Part shown: in pieces, positions 57,947 through 64,000 of the stretch
Layout of the letters: every line of letters begins with the position of its first letter
Position numbering within the stretch: position 1 is the first letter of the stretch
From: Arthrospiribacter ruber
GTDB lineage: Bacteria; Bacteroidota; Bacteroidia; Cytophagales; Cyclobacteriaceae
NCBI RefSeq assembly: GCF_019343195.1
Contig: NZ_RPHB01000007.1
Span: 308,819 to 372,818 of the forward strand
Length of the DNA stretch: 64,000 nt
Direction: 5' to 3'
Notes under the pieces: generated by a model
Told to the model about the DNA's origin: nothing
Databases searched by the model: none
Seen by the model: the letters and a program-made list of their open reading frames with translations, nothing else
Made by a program: the position numbers and the translations under genes

Positions 57947-57967
57947 AGTATAATAGATAAAATTAAA

Positions 57968-59368
57968 TCATTTGAGGCTTCCTGTCATGTCTTCAGGCTT
58001 CACCCATTCGTCAAACTGCTCATTGGTTAACAATCCCAATGCCAAAGCTGCTTCTCTAAGGGATGTACCTTCTTTATGCGCTTTTTTTGCGATTGCAGCA
58101 GCATTTTCATAACCGATGTGAGGATTGAGGGCTGTCACCAGCATCAGGGAGTTTTCAAGATGCTTTTGGATGAAAGGAGTGTTCGGTTCTATGCCCACGG
58201 CACAGTTGTCATTGAAAGACACACAAGCATCTCCTATCAGCCTTGCAGACTGAAGAAAATTGGTAATCATCATAGGCTTGAAGACATTGAGTTCAAAGTG
58301 CCCGTTGGACCCACCAACAGAAATCGCTACGTCATTACCCATTACTTGTGCCGCTACCATTGTTATGGCTTCCACTTGGGTAGGGTTTACTTTACCCGGC
58401 ATGATAGAAGAGCCTGGTTCATTTTCAGGTATCAGGATTTCACCAATACCTGACCTAGGACCTGAGGAAAGCATCCTGATGTCATTGGCGATTTTCATCA
58501 GGCTTACAGCGATTTGTTTCAAAGCCCCATGTGATTCTACTATGGCGTCATGAGCTGCCAAGGCTTCGAATTTATTAGGAGCAGTGATCATGGGCTGCCC
58601 TGAAAATTCAGCGATTTTTTTTGCTACTAACTCGGAATAACCTTTAGGAGTATTCAATCCCGTACCTACTGCTGTACCACCCAATGCAAGCTCGGATAAG
58701 TGAGTAAGCGTATTTTTAAGCGCCCTCAATCCGTGATCCAACTGAGCCACATATCCTGAAAATTCCTGCCCCAAGGTGAGAGGTGTAGCATCCATAAAGT
58801 GCGTACGGCCGATTTTGACCACATCCATAAATGCTTTAGACTTCTCCTTCAAAGTGTTTCTCAATTTTTCAACCCCAGGAATAGTAGTCTCCATCAGCAT
58901 TTTGTATGCAGCAATGTGCATGGCTGTAGGAAAAGTGTCATTAGAGGATTGGGATTTATTTACATCATCGTTGGGATGGATTTTTTTCTTTTCATCTTCA
59001 AGTGAGCCTCCCAAAAGCACATGTGCGCGGTAAGCAATCACCTCATTGGAATTCATATTGGATTGGGTGCCGGAACCTGTCTGCCAGACCACCAAAGGAA
59101 ATTGGTCATCGTGCTGGCCATCTAGGATTTCATCACAGACTTTGGCAATGATGTCTGCCTTGTCCTGATCCATCACGCCCAACTCCGCATTGGTGAGGGC
59201 TGCTGACTTTTTCAGAATGGCAAATGCACGGATAATTTCCACCGGCATCCTGTTTCGCTCACCACCTATTTTGAAATTGTTGATGGACCTTTGGGTCTGT
59301 GCTCCCCAATATTTGTCAGAAGGGACCTCCACAGGTCCCATGGTATCCTTTTCTATTCTAATGCTCAT
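57968..59368 (-). CDS. fumC: Fumarate hydratase class II
   Basis: A 466-aa enzyme of the fumarase/aspartase superfamily with the signature [16 protein letters not shown] (catalytic Ser in the mobile loop) and [12 protein letters not shown] and [15 protein letters not shown] motifs typical of FumC rather than aspartase. It interconverts fumarate and malate in the TCA cycle, with no iron-sulphur cluster. Length is standard. Upstream is 168 bp without features, then the 59537 gene. Confidence 0.94.
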   Translation of the reverse strand: MSIRIEKDTMGPVEVPSDKYWGAQTQRSINNFKIGGERNRMPVEIIRAFAILKKSAALTNAELGVMDQDKADIIAKVCDEILDGQHDDQFPLVVWQTGSGTQSNMNSNEVIAYRAHVLLGGSLEDEKKKIHPNDDVNKSQSSNDTFPTAMHIAAYKMLMETTIPGVEKLRNTLKEKSKAFMDVVKIGRTHFMDATPLTLGQEFSGYVAQLDHGLRALKNTLTHLSELALGGTAVGTGLNTPKGYSELVAKKIAEFSGQPMITAPNKFEALAAHDAIVESHGALKQIAVSLMKIANDIRMLSSGPRSGIGEILIPENEPGSSIMPGKVNPTQVEAITMVAAQVMGNDVAISVGGSNGHFELNVFKPMMITNFLQSARLIGDACVSFNDNCAVGIEPNTPFIQKHLENSLMLVTALNPHIGYENAAAIAKKAHKEGTSLREAALALGLLTNEQFDEWVKPEDMTGSLK

Positions 59369-59536
59369 AAAATTATTTTGGTTAATTTTTGCCCCGCTAA
59401 AATACTAGCTACATGGCATATTCCATAGCCGTTTACATATAATCTGACCATTGGCTTCCCATATCAACTGTCAGCGGATTGAGCTTGTTCAGGTAAATTG
59501 TCGACAAAAGGCAAAAGAGATTTCATTCTGCTTTTC

Positions 59537-60007
59537 CTACTGCAAAAGCTCATGAAAAATCTTCTGTGAAGCCTTGGTTTTTTTCTTAAAGTAAGACCAA
59601 GCGAATAAATAATTGCCAAAGCCTATCGCCAGGCTGATGAGTGCATAAAGAGGCTTTTCTGCCATTAGTCCAAAAAAGAAAAACAATCCAACTGTCACCA
59701 AAGTCCAGAATATCAGAAAAAAGACGGACCCGGGAAAAAGGCTGTACTCGAGAAACAAAATGCTCCCATGCGGGGATTCCTCTACTTCTCCCTTGATAAG
59801 TGGAAGAAATGAATCCGCCTTTTCTATCACCAAAGACACCCTAAAGCCATCGGCATGCACCATGCCATTGAACTGAAAACCATTACTCTTCCTGGCCTCA
59901 ATATCCAGAAAGTTGACATTTCTGGTTACCTGTTGGATTCGCCCAAGCAGGGCTTCTTTAGGCAAAGAAGATACGAGTATTTCACTTTGGGAAGGAAGAA
60001 AAGGCAT
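59537..60007 (-). CDS. Hypothetical two-helix membrane protein
   Basis: A 156-aa protein: a soluble N-terminal about 90 residues with beta character (FNGMVHADGFRVSLVIE), then two membrane helices (FFLIFWTLVTVGLFFFF and YALISLAIGFGNYLFAW) and a basic C-terminus (FKKKTKASQKIF). No family recognised. Divergent from the DUF2867 gene with 57 bp between. Confidence 0.65.
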   Translation of the reverse strand: MPFLPSQSEILVSSLPKEALLGRIQQVTRNVNFLDIEARKSNGFQFNGMVHADGFRVSLVIEKADSFLPLIKGEVEESPHGSILFLEYSLFPGSVFFLIFWTLVTVGLFFFFGLMAEKPLYALISLAIGFGNYLFAWSYFKKKTKASQKIFHELLQ

Positions 60008-60064
60008 ATCGGACTAACTTCACAATCTAAATAAAGTTAACTTCAAAGGTAGCAATTATCTTAC

Positions 60065-60517
60065 ATGAAGAAATCCACAAAGCCCATTGAAGAAACTTTT
60101 GAATTCCCATTGAAGTCAGGCCCTGCTCAGGTTTGGCAAAAAATTATAAACATAGGGGGAGAAAATGGCTGGTACTATGGCACCGCTCTGTGGAAATTGA
60201 GGGGCATAGTGGATAGGCTCATGGGCGGTATAGGTTATAGGAAAGGGCGAAAACCTCCACATTTGCTTCAAGTAGGAGACGCAATTGATTTTTGGAGGCT
60301 TTGCTCATTGGACAGGGAAAAAAGATCCATGAAACTACTCGCTGAAATGAAGCTACCCGGAAAAGTGTACCTAGAGTGGACCGTAGATCAGACCACTCTT
60401 GTCCAAAAAACAACATTTTTGCCAAATGATAAGAAGGGAAAGGCCTATTGGGTTATGGTAAGGCCTCTCCATTATCTTGTATTCAAGCTGATGGGCAAAT
60501 CCATAGCCAGAGGCTAA
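60065..60517 (+). CDS. DUF2867 family protein
   Basis: A 150-aa cytosolic protein of DUF2867, a SRPBCC/START-like lipid-binding fold: GGENGWYYGTALWKLRG, DRLMGGIGYRKGRKPPHLL, and GDAIDFWRLCSL are the family hallmarks. Such domains occur alone or fused to NAD-binding epimerase-type proteins. No signal peptide. It converges on the ridA gene with a 3-bp gap. Confidence 0.85.
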   Translation: MKKSTKPIEETFEFPLKSGPAQVWQKIINIGGENGWYYGTALWKLRGIVDRLMGGIGYRKGRKPPHLLQVGDAIDFWRLCSLDREKRSMKLLAEMKLPGKVYLEWTVDQTTLVQKTTFLPNDKKGKAYWVMVRPLHYLVFKLMGKSIARG

Positions 60518-60520
60518 GCA

Positions 60521-60901
60521 TTATTTCACTGCAATGCAGGAAATTTCCACATTTACATCTTTAGGTAACCGGGCCACTTCTACGGTTTCCCTTGCCGGAG
60601 GATTGCTTTTGAAATATTGGCCATAGGCTTCATTGATTGTAGCAAACTGACCCATGTCTTTGATGAAAATGCTGCATTTGACTACATCCTCAAAACCGTA
60701 GCCTGCGGCACGAAGGACAGCCTCAAGGTTTTTCATGACTGCGTGGGTTTCTTCGGTGATGTTTTCATTGATCAGCTCCCCGGTTTCCGCATCCAAGGGA
60801 ATCTGACCGGACACAAAAAGGGTGTTTCCGGCTTTGACAGCCTGACTGTAAGGGCCAATTGGCGCGGGAGCTTCTTTCGAAAATATGATTTCTTTAGACA
60901 T
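60521..60901 (-). CDS. ridA: RidA-family enamine/imine deaminase
   Basis: About 126 aa, the canonical length. It has the complete active site, with Arg104 in NPPARETVEVARLP, and GPYSQAVKAGNTLFVSGQ at the N-terminus. RidA hydrolyses reactive enamines/imines left by PLP enzymes. It is divergent from kynU, a PLP enzyme, with 153 bp between starts, so a linked role in tryptophan breakdown is plausible; a general housekeeping role is as likely. The ATG at 60901 is chosen over 60940, which adds 13 unconserved residues. Confidence 0.92.
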   Translation of the reverse strand: MSKEIIFSKEAPAPIGPYSQAVKAGNTLFVSGQIPLDAETGELINENITEETHAVMKNLEAVLRAAGYGFEDVVKCSIFIKDMGQFATINEAYGQYFKSNPPARETVEVARLPKDVNVEISCIAVK

Positions 60902-60981
60902 ATCTGCTTTTTTTCTGCAAAATAGATAATACCGGGACATTGGACGAAACCAAAAAGGTTTTTTTCAATTAATAAAGGTGC

Positions 60982-60989
60982 TATGTTTG
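60982..60989 (+). promoter_or_regulatory. Candidate -7 box of kynU
   Basis: TATGTTTG fits TANNTTTG, 65 bp before the kynU ATG; a T-run but no TTTG lies about 20 nt upstream. Confidence 0.3.
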
Positions 60990-61054
60990 ATATTTGTAGT
61001 CCGTAATTATGATAAGACTGTAAAATCAAAACCCCAAATACTACAATCAATCAA

Positions 61055-62341
61055 ATGGAAACCATCATATACGAGTTTTCGGAGACATTTGCTCAGTCAA
61101 TGGATGCCCAGGATCCGCTTGCGGGCTACAGAAAAGAGTTTTTATTTCCAAAAGTAGACGGTCAAGAAGCCATTTACTTTTGTGGCAACTCACTGGGCCT
61201 TCAGCCAAAGTCCGCTCAAGCCTACATCCAAAAAGAATTGGACAACTGGGCCAACCTGGCGGTGGATGGTCATTTTCACGGTGAGGATGCTTGGTATCAT
61301 GTGCGCAAGAAATCCAAGCCCGCACTGGCCACCATAGTAGGTGCCCACGAACATGAGGTGGTAGCCATGAATAACCTCAGCTCCAACCTGCATTTTCTGA
61401 TGGTGTCTTTTTATAGACCGAGTCCAAAAAAATTCAAGATAATAACAGAGGCAGGTGCATTTCCTTCTGATATGTATATGCTGGAAACCCAGGTGAAGTT
61501 TCACGGATTTGATCCAAAAGAAGCCATTGTCGAAGTTAGCCCTAGGGAAAATGAGCATATATTGAGAACCGAAGATATCCTTCAGGTCATTAAAAAACAC
61601 GAAGGGGAACTGGCTTTGGTGATGATGGCAGGGCTTCAATATTATACCGGGCAGGTTTTTGACATGCAAGCCATTACAAAAGCTGCCCATCATGCCGGTG
61701 CTATAGCAGGCTTTGACTTGGCACATGCAGCGGGCAATGTACCACTTCGCCTGCATGATTGGGATGTGGACTTTGCCACTTGGTGTTCTTACAAATACCT
61801 TAACTCGGGCCCAGGAAATATTTCAGGAATTTTTGTCCACGAGAGGTATGCTGAAGACAGAGATCTGCCGAGGTTCGCAGGGTGGTGGGGCCATGATGAG
61901 GGAGAAAGGTTCAAAATGGAAAAGGGTTTTGTGCCGATGTACGGGGCTGACGGTTGGCAATTGGCCAATTCGAATGTGCTTGCACTGGCTGCCCACCAGG
62001 CCTCATTGGACATTTTTGAAAAGGCCGGAATAAATGATTTAAGGAAAAAAAGTGAACTTTTAACCGGCTATCTGGAGTTTCTCATCAGGCAAATCAGCGG
62101 AGAATCAGGAGTTTTGGAAATAATTACCCCTGAAAACCCAAAAGAAAGAGGCTGTCAGTTATCTTTGTTGATTCATAAAGGGGGAAAAGATGTCTTCGAT
62201 GAATTCTACAAACATGCTGTGGTAGGAGACTGGAGGCATCCCAATGTAATAAGGCTCGCGCCAACACCTCTTTACAATAGTTTTCTGGACGTGTACAGAT
62301 TTGCCAGAATACTAGAACAATCCCTTAATAAATTCGCTTAA
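61055..62341 (+). CDS. kynU: Kynureninase
   Basis: A 428-aa fold-type I PLP enzyme. The PLP-binding Lys247 sits in CSYKYLNSGPG; FCGNSLGLQPK and FDLAHAAGNVPL are kynureninase signatures. It cleaves kynurenine and 3-hydroxykynurenine to anthranilate or 3-hydroxyanthranilate plus alanine. The gene is the first of kynU-kmo, with a 24-bp spacer to kmo, and is divergent from ridA. Together they suggest tryptophan degradation or the kynurenine route to NAD; tryptophan dioxygenase and 3-hydroxyanthranilate dioxygenase are not in the window. Confidence 0.94.
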   Translation: METIIYEFSETFAQSMDAQDPLAGYRKEFLFPKVDGQEAIYFCGNSLGLQPKSAQAYIQKELDNWANLAVDGHFHGEDAWYHVRKKSKPALATIVGAHEHEVVAMNNLSSNLHFLMVSFYRPSPKKFKIITEAGAFPSDMYMLETQVKFHGFDPKEAIVEVSPRENEHILRTEDILQVIKKHEGELALVMMAGLQYYTGQVFDMQAITKAAHHAGAIAGFDLAHAAGNVPLRLHDWDVDFATWCSYKYLNSGPGNISGIFVHERYAEDRDLPRFAGWWGHDEGERFKMEKGFVPMYGADGWQLANSNVLALAAHQASLDIFEKAGINDLRKKSELLTGYLEFLIRQISGESGVLEIITPENPKERGCQLSLLIHKGGKDVFDEFYKHAVVGDWRHPNVIRLAPTPLYNSFLDVYRFARILEQSLNKFA

Positions 62342-62365
62342 ACTAAGGGGCACAATCTCATACCT

Positions 62366-63721
62366 ATGAAACACAATGAAATCAGTATACTTGGTTCCGG
62401 ACTTATCGGATCTTTGTTGAGTATATATTTAAAGAAAAGGGGCCTAAAAGTAGATATCTACGAAAAGCGCGCTGACAACAGAAAAGGGAATTATACAGAA
62501 GAAGGAAGGTCAATCAATATGGCCCTAAGTGATAGAGGATGGAAAGCCTTAGAGGACTTGGGTCTGACAGATAAGGTAAAACCTCTTACTATTCCAATGT
62601 ATGGCCGCAAAATCCATGATGAACACGGCAAGACCACTTTTATTCCTTACGGGAAAGATGGTCAGGCAATTTATTCTATTTCCAGAGGCAGATTCAATCA
62701 ATTGCTGATGGAAGAGGCTGAAGCAGCCGGAGTCAACATCCATTTTGAGCATAAGATTGAAGATGTGGACCTTAGAAACAACAGCCTACTTTTAAGCAAC
62801 CCACAATCTAAAAGTCTGAATATTTCCTCAGAAGTAATCATAGGATCTGACGGTGCCTATTCTGCTTTGAGAAATGCCATGCTAAAACAGGTGCGCTTTG
62901 ATTATAAGCAGGAATACATCTCTCATGGATATAAGGAATTGACCATTCCTGCTACAGCGGAGGGAGAATTTGCTTTGGATCCCAACGCCCTGCATATCTG
63001 GCCAAGGGGCAGCTTTATGCTGATCGCACTGCCAAACCCCGACAAGTCTTTTACCTGCACGCTCTTCCTTCCATTTGAAGGAAAGAGAGTTTGCTTCGAA
63101 AACATCAGAGATGAAAAAGATGTGGAAGGGGTATTCAAAACCTATTTTGATGATGCTTATCAGATCATGCCTCAGCTGAAGCAGCAATATTTCAATAATC
63201 CCACATCTGCTTTGATCAATATTGAATGCTTCCCTTGGATGCAGCAAAAAGCACTGTTGATAGGTGATGCCTCTCACGCCATGGTTCCATTTTATGGACA
63301 AGGCATGAACTGTGGATTTGAGGACTGCTACATTCTGGACAAGCTGATCAATAAGTTTGGTACAAATGCTTGGGAATTGGTTTTTGCCAAATTCCAGAAA
63401 GTAAGAAAACCGGATACGGATGCCATTTGCCAACTGGCTATGGAGAATTTTGAAGAGATGAAAAATTCGGTTTCAGATCCTAAATTTCAGATCCGTAAAA
63501 AAATAGAGGCCAAACTTCATAGTCTTTATCCTCATGACTGGATCCCCCTTTACACGATGGTTACTTTCTCAGATATTCCATACTCGGAGGCTTATGCACA
63601 GGGTAAGCTTCAGGAAAGCATCATGGACAAGGTTATGTCCAACCCATTGATTACACAAAACTGGGACAAGCTGGACTATGAGGACATCATAGACCAACTA
63701 GATAAAGCTAAAGCAGTATAA
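62366..63721 (+). CDS. kmo: Kynurenine 3-monooxygenase
   Basis: A 451-aa FAD hydroxylase. FAD-binding GxGxxG is at 10-15 (ILGSGLIGS), the GD motif in IGDASHAMVPFYGQGMNCGFED, and the segment GRKIHDEHG plus YSISRGRFNQLL matches kynurenine monooxygenases, including the substrate-binding Arg. It hydroxylates kynurenine at position 3 using NADPH and O2. Cotranscribed behind kynU; a strong terminator begins at its stop. Length fits the family, with a C-terminal membrane-like part not evident. Confidence 0.93.
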   Translation: MKHNEISILGSGLIGSLLSIYLKKRGLKVDIYEKRADNRKGNYTEEGRSINMALSDRGWKALEDLGLTDKVKPLTIPMYGRKIHDEHGKTTFIPYGKDGQAIYSISRGRFNQLLMEEAEAAGVNIHFEHKIEDVDLRNNSLLLSNPQSKSLNISSEVIIGSDGAYSALRNAMLKQVRFDYKQEYISHGYKELTIPATAEGEFALDPNALHIWPRGSFMLIALPNPDKSFTCTLFLPFEGKRVCFENIRDEKDVEGVFKTYFDDAYQIMPQLKQQYFNNPTSALINIECFPWMQQKALLIGDASHAMVPFYGQGMNCGFEDCYILDKLINKFGTNAWELVFAKFQKVRKPDTDAICQLAMENFEEMKNSVSDPKFQIRKKIEAKLHSLYPHDWIPLYTMVTFSDIPYSEAYAQGKLQESIMDKVMSNPLITQNWDKLDYEDIIDQLDKAKAV

Positions 63722-63758
63722 AAAAAGCCTGTCTGAAATGATCAGACAGGCTTTTTTT
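63721..63758 (+). terminator. Intrinsic terminator of kynU-kmo
   Basis: GCCTGTCTGA and TCAGACAGGC (10 bp, 5-nt loop) flanked by A-run and T-run. Classical, directly after the kmo stop. Confidence 0.93.
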
Positions 63759-63912
63759 ATATATTTCTCTTAAAAGTATACACAGAATGATACCAGTAGG
63801 ATAATTTATAGCTGATCATTGATTCATTGCGATATTATTTGATATTTAGGGCTTCTTGCTCAATTCTTAACTGACTGATATTCAATTAAATAATTAACAA
63901 AAACATAACACA

Positions 63913-63954
63913 AAAACCCCGAAATCGGCTGTTTTAAGCTTTTTTCGGGGTTTT
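63913..63954. terminator. Second hairpin terminator near window end
   Basis: AAAACCCCGAAA and TTTCGGGGTTTT (12 bp, 18-nt loop). It is bidirectional in form. As kmo already has a terminator 150 bp earlier, this one probably ends a minus-strand gene lying beyond 64000. The stretch 63759-63912 has no gene. Confidence 0.75.
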
Positions 63955-64000
63955 CTTTTTTGTATTTTAAGGTTGCAGAATAAAATACATCTGAAGATAT

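Noticed and set aside
61190..61756. A long open frame on the minus strand (188 codons) within kynU.
   Set aside because: It is antisense to a fully conserved enzyme, has no recognisable motif and biased Cys/His content typical of shadow frames.

Overview
The window comes from the chromosome of a Bacteroidota bacterium, most likely Cytophagales and probably Cyclobacteriaceae (Algoriphagus-like). The evidence is several TonB-dependent receptors with carboxypeptidase-regulatory N-domains, DUF4249 and FKBP lipoproteins, a Wzi-type capsule protein, few Shine-Dalgarno sites, and promoter-like TANNTTTG boxes. I see no rRNA, tRNA, CRISPR array, prophage or intact insertion sequence. The family and genus are inferred from gene content only.

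Layout. 1-4.3 kb: a truncated S10 carboxypeptidase gene, then an amino-acid permease followed by an aldo/keto reductase-Rid fusion. 4.3-7.5 kb: a large SNF2 helicase. 7.5-13.8 kb: a four-gene outer-membrane cluster (small exported protein, STN-type TonB receptor, DUF4249 lipoprotein, MG2/plug-like protein). 13.8-17.3 kb: purU, then a His/Cys-rich small protein with a TonB receptor. 17.3-18.7 kb: a DUF4143 AAA ATPase bracketed by two 56-bp palindrome-bearing direct repeats. 19.6-22.6 kb: an arsenic cluster (arsR, DUF6428, arsenate reductase, acr3) whose spacers are full of short AT-rich or polypurine repeats. 23-26.5 kb: a His-rich exported protein, a ZnuD-like TonB receptor and a lipoprotein. 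26.7-31.5 kb: a carbonic anhydrase fragment, a lipoprotein, an Omp85 protein, and mgtC-mgtE. 31.7-35.4 kb: a cupin/two-component operon and wecB. 35.6-37.9 kb: a lipoprotein plus Wzi capsule protein. 38-43.8 kb: a lipoprotein esterase, a beta-lactamase-like serine hydrolase and another TonB receptor-like barrel protein.

44-64 kb is mostly housekeeping: superoxide dismutase, tadA, a PiT-like protein divergent from a Na/Pi cotransporter, deoC, a saccharopine/alanine dehydrogenase-like enzyme, a methyltransferase, nrnA with three FKBP genes divergent from ndk, a membrane-anchored amidase, a sugar isomerase-like protein, fumC, and a kynurenine module (ridA divergent from kynU-kmo).

Much of the window concerns traffic across the envelope: four TonB receptor systems, metal handling (arsenic, probably zinc, magnesium), phosphate transport and capsule assembly. 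The least explained features are the repeat-bracketed DUF4143 ATPase, the repeat-filled arsenic operon, several leader structures (a terminator-like hairpin just before the Na/Pi transporter, a sequestered Shine-Dalgarno before mgtC, a start codon inside a terminator loop), and the AKR-Rid fusion. All family assignments were made by reading motifs; no database search was possible.
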